From assembly GCA_033239005.1 (NCBI GenBank), contig BSQZ01000028.1:2488501-2552500 (forward strand): a stretch of DNA of 64,000 bases. The letters are read 5' to 3'. The notes under the pieces were generated by a model. That model was given only the letters and a program-made list of their open reading frames with translations, made no database searches and was not told where the DNA came from. This DNA comes from Lamellibrachia satsuma. Taxonomy: Eukaryota > Annelida > Polychaeta > Sabellida > Siboglinidae. Of this stretch, positions 21,661-58,555 are shown piece by piece; position 1 is the first letter of the stretch, and each line of letters opens with the position of its first letter. The position numbers and the translations under genes are program-made.

Positions 21661-23337
21661 GTGCCAAGTGTCTTGCTTTTATCAAAAAGTTCACAATTCC
21701 GTTATTTATCTGCACCTATCCGCTGGACTATAACCTCCGCGGTATATCAGTACACATAAGATCATAACCCGTCGGTAATTACCTTCAAAGGGACCAAACA
21801 TGCAATGCACTAACACCGTGCCATAGTCAATAGCATAGTGAAATCTTGCTGGCTTTCATTCCACATCGCTTGGCAAATGCGTCAATGTTCATTACTCGAT
21901 ATAATGAAGCAATGTTTAATTTGCTTAAATAGGTATATATGAATATAATGGTGTGACATTTATTGATACGATATTAACACGCAGTAAACATGCTTTACTG
22001 TTCTGACTGTGCTGGACCTAGGGCAGTTTATTACCATTGCGTTTAGTTCACGTACAACCAACACTATGTTGACCACTCGCTTCAACGATTAATTTGATCG
22101 CATCAATGATCGACTTAGTTACAACGCTGATCGGTTTAAGCCAACGCTTGGTCCGCGGCAGAAAGTCGACAACAGACGCATAAAGGCGACAAGCGGACGA
22201 AGTGGCTCATTGAAGACGCACAATGACGCAATTGGCCGCTCGTTCCACGCCAGTTCAGGCGAGTGGAACTGCAGAGTTCCGACGTAGGTCGACGTTGACA
22301 AATTACATTCTGCATCGGATTTAATGTCGTCTACTCGAAACACGAGATTTACGATTGTTGGACTGATGTGAACGCTACGTACAACGGAGCAGTGGTTCGA
22401 TTCGACCAACCAAAGTGAATGTCTAACAACATTTAACACGATTGCCACAAGTTCCAGACGGCACATGAAATGGGAAGAATTAGCTTACTCAGAAGTCAAC
22501 ATTTTTAGTTAGTTTATGCATGGCACATCTCTGTCAGGTATGTGTGTGCGTGTGTGTGTGCGTACGCGTGTGCTAACATGTCTAAACTAGAATTTGCTCG
22601 ACCAACGAAGGAATATGCATGTTTATTTGTGTATTATGCAACAAGTGAATGAGCGAATCGGCTTTGGTAAGGAGACTCATTATCACCGGTACTTCAAAAT
22701 TAATGGCACTGACAACTAGTTCCATTGTATTGTGACATGATTGCCCACATGATAATGCTGTAGAATGTACGTATTGGCAGATGTAAATGTTGACATGAAA
22801 CTATTCCAGCAAGGATGAATTTATATTAGATGAACACAAATTGTATATCAATGCGATCAATGCATACCGATGGCTAGTTCTTCTCGCGTTTGTCAACAGC
22901 CTAAATGTGCAGTCTTTCGTCGAGCGGGTCACCAGATTTAGCTCTGCAATACCAGTTTCTCCGACTGTAGCACCTAGAGTATGCACGCGCGGATGAAGTG
23001 GTCTCCTTTTTGCTGCCATGTAGTGCACTCGCATGCGGCGCTTTCTGACAGTCCCCAATGTTGCACGCCTTCTTTAAACTGTTGATCGCAGGCTGTTCAG
23101 CGTGCTCCAAGTCTTTAGTGGCAATCGATTCCATCGCTGAGAGTAACTGGTTCTGGGTTGAACTTATGCTGGTTGGTTTGGACTGCCGTGAGAGTGTTAG
23201 CGTTATTGTTTCTGTCCGTTAAAAGGGTGTCGTGATTTCACAGGTGCCTGGTTTTTGAAATGACTTGTTGAACAGAGAAAGATGACCGCTGTAGCTGACC
23301 AGTGATCGTTCAGTTTGGGGATGATCAGGAGGCACAC
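21661..23337. other. Upstream region of the LRR gene, no gene recognised
   Basis: 21661-21760 is the right part of the older dispersed repeat. 22110-22470 is a GC-richer patch with a 115-codon minus frame that I do not recognise. The 5' UTR and promoter of the LRR gene should lie just before 23338; an in-frame TGA at 23296 supports ATG 23338 as the start. Confidence 0.4.
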
Positions 23338-39558
<16,221 letters not shown>

Positions 39559-41185
39559 AAGCACTGGGTGTCAACCCAGCTACTGAAAGCGAAAATGAAA
39601 CCACCAGTAATGTAAAGTACGGTTCTTTTCGCATTTGCAAGGATTAAACTGACATTGCCGTTTGCGATGGCAAAGTCGTGGCTACAGTGGACCAATATGG
39701 ACGCCGACCATACTGAAATCGAAGCCTTTATTGTAGAAGTCAGATTACTGGGCATTGCAACTATCCAGCACGGTGCCACAGTAGATAGTGGTGAGCTTAA
39801 CAATGGAGTTTTAGCGTCGGTGACCTATGCCAGCACTTCTCAGTATTGTCTGATGACGACGCGATCCGAAAATATACACCCGTGTTCCTTTCGTGTCGAA
39901 TTCCAACAACATTGATATGTGGTTTTTAAGACGCAATGAAACTGGTCTGCGCTTTTTCAAAAGTGACTAGAATAGGGCAAGCGTATATGATGTAATGTTA
40001 TCGTCCCTGGTCATTGACGCGTCCTTGGTGCTTATATATTATAGAATGAGGTCATATCTGTGGTGATCGTATATACTTTATTAATTCCTGTTTGCAATAT
40101 ACAAGCCACATGCAGTACGTGAAAGAGACTTACTACTTCCGTAAACGAACATTAAGCCGCATAACTTGCAAGAAAAAGGTATAATGGTATATTAAGGACA
40201 TAGGAATCGTTGCGGGAATCGAGTTATTATCCTCTATATGGCGAATTGTAGTTTATATTACGGCGTTGAGAGCACAACAAGTAAAATCTTTGAACTATAT
40301 GACATAGTTACAGCTGAGCATCACAATTAGTAAAATACTGTAGTCCTTGTGCCCATCGAATGTTTAGGTTTGACTACCAAAAATTAGGGCTAGACGCCAC
40401 TATATTTTTCAGTTAGCCTAATATGTTGACTGTCTGAAAAAAATGTGATGGACATCTGAGTTCCACAGCTAAACTCATTTTGGCGGCCATTTTACAAAAT
40501 GGCCACAAATGTTTAGCATATCTCTTAAATTTGGCAGTACCTTTTAATCGGCTGGTCTGAGGCACACGCACCCCACGATAAAGTATGTTCAGTATGTCAT
40601 TTGGCATATCTTAATGTACACTAAATGGAAATTGGTTCACTATGTGTCAAGGTAATTGAGAAAATATACAAGAAATGTGCCTTTTTCACCCCAAAATTTA
40701 AAATTTTATCCAAGAAACATATGTGATTCATATGTTAATATATACCAAGCAAGAAGAATTTTTTTTATTCAGATACACCTTTATGGTTATGTGCATTAAG
40801 AGCCAAAACAATACTACAACCAGTCCCATTAATTGTGAATTATGGTATTATGCATATAACAGCGGCTCTGTGATATCACTGTATGGTCGATATTATTTAC
40901 AGAAAACGCTACAGTGGTACTGTACATGCACATTATGAATGATTCACAATGCTCTACATAATAAGACAAAAGTACACATTCATTGTGAAATATGTTATGA
41001 AGAACAAACTGGACGCATACGACGAACAGCAAACATATGAATCTTTGATCAAACGTGTGGCCTTTTACCTGCATGATCAAATTAAACAAGACAAACAAGA
41101 ACAACCTTAGCCGCCGCACCCTGAAGAACTGTACCCTGCGTAGTATTCATCACCTGATTGTTTAGTACAATTCCTATATGCCTTA
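39559..41185. other. 3' flank of the LRR gene, no gene recognised
   Basis: The LRR-gene 3' UTR presumably starts here; attaaa at about 39645 is a possible polyadenylation signal. 40460-40620 contains tggcggccattttacaaaatg and sequence resembling the older dispersed repeats at 19.5 and 58 kb. Nothing else is recognised. Confidence 0.4.
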
Positions 41186-41189
41186 TTCA

Positions 41190-43790
41190 GCGACAAGCAC
41201 GGTCCGTCAATCCACACCTGCAGACTTACATGGTCTCTTGCCCAAGACATTGTCAGTGTTGTAACCCTTGGAGAGGTTTTGGCCCCAAAGCACACTCTAC
41301 TTCCATGGGTTATCAACACTTACAGGTAATGTCGAACTAGTGAAAACTATGAAAATACTTGGTCATGGTTGTTCATACACTCGTTTATAGGAGATAGATA
41401 CGGCACTGTGTATGGACAAAACTGCTGAGGAAGGTGGAGTGCCTCTTCCGACCAGCATACATCCCTCCGTCCCTACTATCCTCGCCTTCGACAACATCGA
41501 CAGACAAGAAGACGTCCAAAGCAAGAACGTCCCACCGGGTCAATGGAATCATGGTTCAACCAATGTCCTCGTTATGTGCCCTAGTCACATCTGTCAAAAA
41601 GAAGGACAAGAAACACACAATAAAGCCATTGGAAGTACCCCTCCCAAGGTATGTGCTTAGGAAAAGAAATAGTCTTCCACCAATTGTACCATCTGACCTC
41701 CATCCTACTCTTCCAAAAGCAATGTTGAGTGCACGTCAACGGAACTCGCTATGGATAATGTCGCGTGTGCACAATACGTGTGAACAACAAGCTAGTTCTT
41801 GTGCTGGTTTCAACTTCCTTACCAGGGATCACAATGAAGTTAAGTCTGATACGATTGATTACCTTCCAACAATAAATGCACTGGCAACAGAAGCAACACG
41901 TTTTGCAACAATGCATCCCTATCAAATCATCCTTACATCTTGAAAAGATGTAAGGACAATTTGATAGAGAACTCACGGCAGAGCATAAGACATCAGCGCT
42001 GAGGAAACTTCGGCGTCAGATCTCATCGCAAAGTCTTGGGAAAGTCAGACCTTGGGAAGGCACGAATAAAGAAGGACGAGTCCGATGTTGCTTGATTGGA
42101 TGATCTGGACAATAACTGGACGAACCCTTTTGGCAGTGATCCATCAGATCTTTTTAGTATACCTACTGGAGCAGTATCTACCAGTGGCCTCCTCACAGCT
42201 CGCCATCAGGGAGAAGAAGCATACACAGTATTCCAGGAGCAGCGGCTTCAAAAGGGAGAGGGCTTCCATGACATAAGCTCAGGGTGAAAACATTTAGTGA
42301 TACGAAACAGAAAACGGCTATAGGTCCGATTAAAGAAACTGTCTTGAAAGCTCGAAAGTGGTTCGGGAGCATGGTTTTCATTGCCCAAAACAGAAAAATC
42401 GCGTGATATCCTATGTCATCCCATTACCCTGTACGCTAGCAAACACTGACGGCACTATGAAAAAACAAATAAAGCTGTTCTGTCGAAGCACCTAGAGAAC
42501 AAAGTATCACCAGCTTAGGAAATCCCTCACTCAAATGCTACCCTCATCGATGCAATGGGACTCATCCAGAAACTTCATGGGGGAGAATCGCACATTCAAC
42601 GAACTCTCTGATCACGTCTTCCCACAAATGCTCCATGCCAGCGAGGGAAGTGAGAGGATTGATGTGGTATTCGATGTGTACCAACACCACTCAATCAAAG
42701 CCGCCGAGCGTGCTCATCGTGGTTCGGAAGACGCTTTCAACAAGATAATGGCAAGCCATAAGATACAAAATTGGAGGCGGCTCCTGGCATGTACAGAGAG
42801 CAAGAACAAACTCCCTACTGTTCTAGCCGAGAACTGGAAAGACCAACATAAGAGAGCGAAGCTGGGAAACAGAAGTATATTTGTCACGTGCGGTGATCTA
42901 TGCCTGAAGTTTACCGACGGAGGTTGGCAAGAAGTTGACGATCTAAAATCAAATCAAGAAGTGGCTAATACACGCATATTGCTGCCTGCCAAACATGCCA
43001 CAGACAACTACCCAACCCTGATCTGCACCACCAAATACACTGATATCTTCATCATTGTCCTCGCACTGAATGGAGATATCAACAACAACATTTGCATAAG
43101 ACGTGGAACGAATCGATCAAACTGGCTGCAGCACTAGGACGAGATGTATGTATCGATTTATTGGGACTTCATTCATGGACTGGATGTGATATTGTCAGTG
43201 CACTTGCCAGGCAAGGAAAGCTGAAAGCGTTGAAAATTATCCTACGTCACGAGAAGTTCAGCGAAGCTTTTGCATCACTCGGTAACAACTGTGACCTCCC
43301 CACTGAGATCTTCAATGCCATCAAAGATTTCACATGCCAACTTTACTGCCGCAACACTAAAACGAGTGATGCCAAATGTTCCGCAGCCGAAACGGGGAAA
43401 TCGAGTCCGGACAGCTTCCACCACACACTTCGACAACACACTTCGACAACACACTTCGACAACACACACGTCGAGCAAACTACCAGGCTACCATCTGGTG
43501 ACGCAGTTTGATTAAATCCCCGGACATTCCCATCCCCAGCGCAGATCACTGATGGATAGCAAGTGGAAACGGCATTCCAATGGATGACAGGTTCCCCATC
43601 TCCGGAAGTGGTGTTAAGTCTCCTGTCACGCAAGTGTGCTTGATCTTGTCGGCCACATGACTGCACATGCATCATCAACGGACTTAAATGTACAGAAGCC
43701 TCCACGTCGTTGACATGTTCCAACATGGCGAATGGCGACGAAGAATTTCTTCAAGGCGAAAACGTTTCGTTTGACAGTGGTTATGGCTGA
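41190..43790 (+). pseudogene. Near full-length decayed member of the unnamed multicopy invertebrate family (copy B)
   Basis: Reading the plus strand in shifting frames: LAQDIVSVVTLGEVLAPKHT, NVELVKTMKILGHG, EIDTALCMDK, FDNIDRQED, SHRVNGIMVQP, GFNFLTRDHNE...YLPTINALATEA, NNWTNPFGSD, RHQGEEAYTVFQEQRLQKGE, KARKWFGSMVFIAQNRK, NKAVLSKHLENKVSPA, FNELSDHVFPQML, IDVVFDVYQHHSIKAAERA, DLLGLHSWTGCDIVSAL, FTCQLYCRN, and a C-terminal Cys-rich CTCIINGLKCTEA followed by a stop at 43788. An in-frame TAG precedes EIDTALC and several frameshifts are present. From memory this layout matches a large unnamed family in marine invertebrates; its role is unknown to me, and it may be transposon-borne. No introns are evident. 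Confidence 0.8.
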
Positions 43791-43799
43791 ACGACCATT

Positions 43800-44590
43800 G
43801 CTTACATACAGTGATATATGAAATGACTATTAAAACATAAAAAGGAATATTGGAATTTGATATGTTCTAAAAGTAATTTATCAAGTCATGGAAAACCCAC
43901 ATTTTCGCTCAATTTCGACAATATTTGACCCACAAGGAGTAATGTCTTTTCAGTAAAACTTGGCCAATATATTCATATATTATTTATCTCTAGAAGAAGG
44001 TAAAAATTTAAATATTTGATTTAGTAACAAATATTTCAACAGCAAAATTAACAGAATTGTTATCAGAGCCCAAATTTTACCCACAATCAGTAACGTCAGT
44101 TGACCAAATGTTAATTTTTATTTATCTCTATACATAAAGACAAAGCTTATTAAGTCCAGGAAAAATTAAGGTTTTGCTATCTTGAAAGCACCATCCTAAC
44201 CAAATGTTCTGGTAAATGCCATATTACGTTAACATTGTTATCAAAACCCAAATTTGACTCACTCACAAAGAATAATGTCGTTTTAGTAAAGGTTCGCTAA
44301 GATGGTAATTTATTATTCAGTTCTAGATACATTGAAAAACATTTATGAAGTGGTGGGCAAGAAATTAGGCTTTGCTATCTTGAAATCACACTCCGAACTA
44401 AATTTTCTGTAACGAATCAACGACAGGGGTTATCCGCAAGAGGCCGCCACGTGAATAAAGTTTTATAATGTTTTTTGTTCTTATTCATGCCCCACCTCGG
44501 GGAGCGGGTGTTTCGGGGGTTCGAAAGAACTCCCCTTTTTAGAGCATTTTTTTAACGGCAACATTTTTAGAAATCAACCCGGAACTCACC
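43800..44590 (+). repeat. Dispersed repeat family F, forward copy, three degenerate ~150-180 bp units
   Basis: atttgacccacaaggagtaa (43923), attttacccacaatcagtaa (44074) and a similar string near 44254 mark three diverged tandem units. The first matches the reverse complement of 34270-34350. Confidence 0.65.
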
Positions 44591-44636
44591 GACTTATTGT
44601 CTCAACGGTCGTATTTAACCTCTGCTGTTTCGTATT

Positions 44637-46988
44637 AAATGTTAGCTTCTTATTGCTGTGTCGTGTTTAACCTCTTACTGCTGTGTCGTGTTTAACCCTT
44701 TACTGCTGTGACGTGTTTAACCCCTTATTGTTGTGTCGAGTTTAACCTCTTACTGCTGTGTCGTGTTTAACCCCTTACTGCTGTGTCGTGTTTAACCCAT
44801 TACTGTTGTGTCGTGTTTAACCTCTTACTGTTGTGTCGTGTTTAACCCCTCACTGTTGTGTCGTGTTTAACCTCTTACTGCTGCGTCGTGTTTAACCTCT
44901 TACTGATGTGTCGTGTTTAACCTCTTACTGTTGTGTCGTGTTTAACCTCTTATCGCAGTGTCGTGTTTAACCCCTTACTGCTGTGTCGTGTTTAACCCCT
45001 TACTGTTGTGTCGTGTTTAAACTCTTACTGTTGTGTCGTGATTAAACTCATATTGCTGTGTCGTGTTTAAACTCTTAGTGTTGTGTCGTGTTTAGCCCCT
45101 TACTGCTGTGTCGTGTTTAACCCCTTACTGCTGTGTCGTGTTTAACCCTTACTGTTGTGTCGTGTTTAACCTCTTACTGCTGTGTCGTGATTAACCCCTT
45201 ACTGCTGTGTCGTGTTTAACCACATACTGCTGTGTCGTGTTTAGCCCCTTATTGTTGTGTCATATTTAAACTTTCACTGCTGTGTCGTGTTTAACCCCTC
45301 ACTGCTGTGTGGTGTTTAACCTCTTACTGTTGTGTCGTGTTTAACCTCTAATTGTTGTGTCGTGTTTAACCCCTTACTGTTGTGTCGTGTTTAACCCTTC
45401 ACTATTGTGTCGTGTTTAGCATCTTACTGTTGTGTCATGTTTAACTCCTCACTGCTGTGTCGTGTTTAACCTTTCACTGCTGTGTCGTGTTTAACCCCTC
45501 ATTGCTATGTCGTGTTTAACCCCTCACTGTTGTGTCGTGTTTAACCTCTTTTTGTTTTGTCATGTTTAACCCCTTGCTATTGTGTCGTGTTTAAACCCTT
45601 ACTGTTTTGTCGTGTTTAACCTCTTATTGCTGTGTCGTGTTTAACCTCTTACTGTTGTGTCATGTTTAACCCATTACTGTTGTGTCGTGTTTAACCTCTT
45701 ACTGTTGTGTCGTATTTAACCCCTCACTGTTGTGTCGTGTTTAACCTCTTACTGCTGCGTCGTGTTTAAACTCTTACTGTTGTGTCCTGTTTAAACTCAT
45801 ACTGCTGTGTCGTGTTTAAACTCTTAGTGTTGTGTCGTGTTTAACCCCTTACTGCTGCGTCGTGTTCAATCCCTTACTGGTGTGTCATGTTTAACCCCTT
45901 ACTGTTGTGTCGTTTTTAACCTCTTACTGCTGTGTCGTGATTAACCCCTTACTGCTGTGTCGTATTTAACCACTTACTGCTGTGTCATGTTTAACCCCTT
46001 ATTGTTGTGTCATATTTAAACTTTCACTGCTGTTCGTGTTTAACCCCTTACTGTTGTGTCATGTTTAACTCCTTACTGTTCTATCGTGTTTAACCTCTTA
46101 CTGTTGTGTCGTGTTTAACGTCTAATTGTTGTGTCGTGTTTAACCCCTTACTGTTGTGTCGTGTTTAACCCTTCACTATTGTGTCATGTTTAGCATCTTA
46201 CTGTTGTGTCGTGTTTAACTCCTCACTGCTGTGTCGTGTTTAACCTTTCACTGCTGTGTCGTGTATAACCCCTCATTGCTATGTCGTGTTTAACCCCTCA
46301 CTGTTGTGTCATGTTTAACCCCTTACTGTTGTGTCGTGTTTAACTCCTTACTGTTGTGTCGTGTTTAACCCCTTACTGTTGTGTCATGTTTAACTCCTTA
46401 CTGTTCTATCGTGTTTAACCCCTTATTGTTGTGTCGTGTTTAACCCCTTACTGTTGTGTCGTGTTTAACACCTTACTGTTGTGTCGTGTTTAACCTCTTA
46501 TTATTGTGTCGTTTTTAACCCCTTACTGTCGTGTCAAGTTTAACCCCTTACTGCTGTGTCGTGTTTAACCCCTTACTGTTGTGTCGTGTTTAACCTATTT
46601 TTGTTTTGTCGTGTTTAACCCCTTGCTATTGTGTCGTATTTAACCCCTTACTGTTGTGTCTTGTTTAACCTCTTATTTTTGTGTCGTGTTTAATCATTTG
46701 CTATTGTGTCGTGTTTAACCCCTTACTGTTTTGTCTTGTTTAACCCCTTACTGTTGTGTCGTGTTTAACCTATTACTGTTGTGTCGTGTTTAACCCCTTA
46801 CTTTTGTGTCGTGTTTAATCTCTTATTGTTGTGTCGTGTTTAAATCCTTACTGCTCTGTCGTGTTTAACCTCTCACTTCTCTGTCGTGTTTAACCTTTCA
46901 CTGCTGTGTCGTGTTTAACCTCTCACTTCTGTGTCGTGTTTGACCTTTCACGGCTGTATCGTGTTTAACCTTTCACTGCTGTGTCGTC
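44637..46988. repeat. 25-bp minisatellite, about 94 copies (2.35 kb)
   Basis: The unit contains tgtgtcgtgtttaacc and ccttactgt or ctgct. Copies are much more diverged than in the other arrays, pointing to greater age. Two long blocks repeat in the same variant order (about 44880-45540 and 45740-46320), so whole segments were duplicated. It is intergenic between the LRR and MATE genes. Confidence 0.95.
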
Positions 46989-47064
46989 AAATGTGATATG
47001 ATTTGTTTGGTCATTTCTTAAGCACTTTTTCGACAGATACAATTAACTGCCCTTTGTAATATGA

Positions 47065-47275
47065 TTGCCTCTCAAAGCAACAAACTCCAGATGGCAAATG
47101 GACAATGAAGCCTTTGACTTCTCGAGAGTCCAACATTGTTTCGTTTTTGTTTAACCAGCCCTTGTGATATATTTTTACGTTTTCTAAACATATTCAGTAT
47201 GCTGGCATTTAGACAATCAGTAAATAATTTGTTCCATTCATTTATTGCTCTCCGTGAAAATTAACCTTCTTTATT
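47065..47275 (-). mobile_element. LINE 3' end remnant (same family)
   Basis: On the minus strand, tails matching the other copies (tctcgagaagtcaaaggctt, catttgccatctgg, gaatatgtttagaaaa, gaatggaacaaat) are present but frameshifted. It is the most decayed copy next to the one at 51 kb. Confidence 0.75.
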
Positions 47276-48165
47276 AACAATGTTGCTATTTCACTAAGCG
47301 CTACTTCGTTCTCTCTACGTCATCTTCGACACTGCATTCGGGGCTGATGGCTCAATAATGCTCAGAAAGTAGCATTTCAGAAAGTCACAAATGGCGTTAC
47401 GCAACTCATTTTCTCTACACGCTTAAAGAAGTCTTCAGAGACAACCCAAAAGAAGCGTCTATACGAAGTCATCCTGGTGTAGATACACATTTGTTCTATG
47501 TATCCCAGCTCACATCCAAACCCATAACTCAGTTGGCTTTAGTTCGTGAACTATTTTATGCTAAATGCTAAGAAACCTTGATAGCACGCAAGCCAACAAG
47601 TCTACTGAAGCTGCAAACTGTGACGGTTTAGGCTTAGACCTGAAAAAGAGTATTTCTGTACGAACCTTCAAGGGTGGAACCTGATCCTGGTCGTCGTTGT
47701 CGTCGTTGTTGATGTTATGTCCTATGCCCCAGAAAGAAAACAAACAAATGGATGCTGTTTTCAGGTTGAGTGCTACATTTGTCTGACAAACAACGATAAA
47801 GCAAATATAATTGTTTACATCTCATGTAGACGTGCATTTGTAAGCACATTATGCACGGCAGCGGTTTACCTTACGACCTAATGTTGGAATCTACCAATGA
47901 TTGATTTTATCTACGTAAATGTAGTCCAATAAAATCCTTGGTGTGAGATCGTGTCATATTCTCCTAGCACTGTCGAGCTTTGTTCTACACTCAGAGCAAA
48001 CTATGCATGTACCCGTGAAGTAGACCTGCGCTTACGGATACATACCAACTGGGAAGCATCTGATGCGTTTCAAAGCAAGAGCCTTGACATTTAAACAGGG
48101 ATCTTAGTGCACCATATGGTGAATATTTGTGCAGTCGATTCTATAACAAATCAGCCACTGGTTGT
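47276..48165. other. Intergenic, no gene recognised
   Basis: A frame of about 50 codons around 47415-47570 (plus) is open but matches nothing I know. No other feature. Confidence 0.35.
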
Positions 48166-48790
48166 GCGGACTTAAAGTAACCCTTCACCCATGCCTTACC
48201 GGTCGACTTAAAGTAAACCTTCACCGATACCTTACCGGTCGACTTAAAGTAAACCTTCACCCATACTTTACCGGTCGACTTAAAGTAAACCTTCACCCAT
48301 ACCTTACTGGTCGACTTAAAGTAAACCTTCACCCATACTTTACCGGTCGACTTAAAGTAAACCTTCACCCATACCTTACCGGTCGACTTAAAGTAAACCT
48401 TCACCCATACCTTACCGGTCCGGTCGACTTAAAGTAAACCTTCACCCATACCTTACCGGTCGACTTAAAGTAAACCTTCACCCATACCTTACCGGTCGAC
48501 TTAAAGTAAACCTTCACCCATACCTTACCGGTCGACTTAAAGTAAACCTTCACCCATACCTTAACGGTCGACTTAAAGTAAACCTTCACCCATATCTTAC
48601 CGGTCGACTTAAAGTAAACCTTCACCCATACCTTACCGGTCGACTTAAAGTAAACCTTCACCCATATCTTACCGGTTGACTTAAAGTAAACATTCACCCA
48701 TACCTTAACGGTCGACTTAAAGTAAACCTTCACCCATACCTTAACGGTCGACTTAAAGTAAACCTTCACCCATACCTTACCGGTCGACGA
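48166..48790. repeat. 36-bp minisatellite, about 17 copies
   Basis: The unit contains ggtcgacttaaagtaaacct and tcacccataccttacc. Copies are very similar; one carries a short extra cggtc at 48418. As 36 is divisible by three, several frames stay open (up to 157 codons); these are artefacts. Confidence 0.95.
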
Positions 48791-50133
48791 AACACTGCGT
48801 TGTTTTCGCACCTTCCACCACGTATTCGTCGCTAGGCACGTATGTGACGTCAGAGCGTGGAACAGATTATGCACGTAGGTGGCGCTACACGTAAAGGATC
48901 GTTCATTGCTTCCCGCTTGTGGACGCTTGCCGTTTATATCTACGGAAAGCAGAGGCGCTCCTTCGCCAGATCAAAGCTGTTTTAAAGTATCTCTGGTTTA
49001 CGAATTGTTCTGACTGAGCAATAAATTAGACTGCACCATGCGACTGTCGCATATATATCGGCTTTGTGTAGAAACGTGTATGGGGCCAACGATGGCTTAG
49101 GCGAGGCTCACCATGGGGCGCCACTGTTCTTTCTACGCCCCCCCCCCCCCGATAGGTAGCTCCAGTGGTAGGCTTTACGATAGGACGAACATCTCTTGTA
49201 GCAACATGCCTCCAAACCAATTATATACGAAGTGTATCGTAGAATACGCATTTAGAGGGTTAAATACGGTTTACACACGCATAGGTATGTTATCCTAATC
49301 CTAAGGTATGTTATCCTAATCCTAAGCATTCGACGAATTCCAGCCAAAATTTCACATGGAATCTAATATAGACAGCGACGTCACGCCTAATTTCGGTAAA
49401 TCTATTACTTTTTTCTTAACATCTGGATTCGGATCTCGTTACACACATGAGAAATAAAATAAGTGGACTCTGCTTAATAGAATCAGCCTTTTAGTAGAAT
49501 CAAATATAGTGACTGGGACATAATCATTCCCTAATCTCACCGTACCAAATATGTTATTTAATAGAATCAAATTGCTCTGTCCCGAAGTAATTATATTAAG
49601 CATAGATCACTGTACACTAGTAAATGCAACACTATTCTAATGATTATTGTCTAAATTACTGATGATGGCTTTACCTTTCAACTAATTCGGACCGTCACAA
49701 AGATGTAACCTGCATGCTACACACGCTTAACCTTCCGAAGAATCTAACCAGGTCAGTTACATTTCGGGTGAAACCAGTACAGACGTGCATCTAGTTATTG
49801 ACATATATGCTTCGTTAATCAATCAGTCATTTCGCGATAACGTAGAGACAACCGCGTTCAAAGTGCAAGACGGAGGAGGCGTAGATATAAAACTGAACAA
49901 ATTTACTCGCTTGCTGCGACACCGCTTGCAGGTGTACTGTTAATTATGATACACATTTATGATCACACACAGGTGAATTTCATAGTTGCTGAGATACGTG
50001 ATTAAAATAAAACGACAGTTTTGTTATGAACAAGCACTCAGGTGATTGTCTACAGTTTATCCAAGATAGAAACCGTGGGAAACGGATTGGTTACGGATAA
50101 TAAGCCGTTAAACTGAGTGTAAATACCACAGGT
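48791..50133. other. Upstream region of the MATE gene; no other gene recognised
   Basis: Apart from the MITE at 49458-49623 and a C10 run at 49139, I see nothing definite. The MATE promoter and 5' UTR should lie in the right part. Confidence 0.4.
49458..49623. mobile_element. TA-flanked MITE (pogo/Tc1-like ends)
   Basis: The left end reads ta-agtggactctgcttaata and the reverse complement of the right end reads tacagtgatctatgcttaat, aligning with one or two gaps. A second, inner piece ggactgggacata-like/tctgtcccgaag continues the symmetry. The TA flanks and CAGT-like tips are what Tc1/mariner or pogo derivatives show. There is no coding sequence. Confidence 0.55.
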
Positions 50134-57654
<7,521 letters not shown>

Positions 57655-58084
57655 GTAAGGTGGCAGCATTCACAAGTCGTCGTTGTCGTCGTCGAGTGAT
57701 AAAAAGTAATGCTTGGAGGAGTAGCCATAATATGGCGTCTCGTCTCAGGCACTGAATGTAACGTGTTAATATTGAGGGGGCGTGTCTCAACTTCTCATCT
57801 CCCATTGTTTCGATGGCCAACCTCCCATCTCCCACCTGTTTCAAGGGCCAATCTCCCACATCCCACCATTTTTGAGAGTACCTCTTCCACCTCCCACCTC
57901 CCACCCCTGTTGTTGACGCCAACATCCCATATCCCACTTCCTGCCACAACCCCCTCAATATTGTGATCCGAACCCATTTAAAACGAATGCTTAATTTGTT
58001 TTCAAATTAGTTCTCTCGTAAGTTAGATGCTGGATAAATTAAAAAAACTGTCGTCGCCAGTGAATATGCATGAGTTCATCTTAA

Positions 58085-58330
58085 GACAACCCATTGATTT
58101 AGTTCTCAAAATGGCTGTCCTCCGGCTTGTCTATCCTATTTGCACTATAGTCCAGCGGATATGTGCAGAATATGACAGAATCGTGCACTTTTTGATAAAA
58201 GCATGACACTTGGCACACATATTCTGCATACATAGGGGACCATCTGAAAGATTGGAGGCACTCTATATTAGCCTTTTTTAGAAATTTCCCAAAATGGCCG
58301 CATAGACGCTCCCCAGTATAATAGCATGGA
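58085..58330 (-). repeat. Older dispersed repeat, uninterrupted (empty) copy of the hAT target
   Basis: The reverse complement reads agtgcctccaatctttc ... tgtgtgccaagtgtcatgct ... tatccgctggactatag. It aligns with 19925-19979 joined to 21661-21740, i.e. with the hAT element and one copy of the 8-bp duplication removed. Confidence 0.8.
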
Positions 58331-58555
58331 CAAAATCATTCGAAGCATTATTTTATTGACTTTTTGGTGAAACCTAGCTACCTAAGTCCATCCTTTGGTG
58401 ATTATTTTGTGACCTTGCCAATTAGAGAAATGTTTGACATAAATACAGGTACATCGTGAAATGACATACATTCCACTTAATGTAACGTAGGTTATGACGG
58501 TTAGTAACTTTAATCAGAACGTTTATTTTGTTCATTGAGGTATATTAAATTGTGA

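Noticed and set aside
22119..22466. A 115-codon minus-strand frame as a possible gene
   Set aside because: No recognisable domain, no convincing splice sites, and no neighbouring exons; it may be chance in a GC-richer patch.
47415..47570. A ~50-codon plus-strand frame resembling part of a transposon polyprotein
   Set aside because: Too short and without a diagnostic motif; I could not place it in any family.
57709..57966. A further MATE exon soon after 57654
   Set aside because: The sequence is a degenerate ctcccatctccca repeat without a helix-like frame or a phase-matched acceptor.
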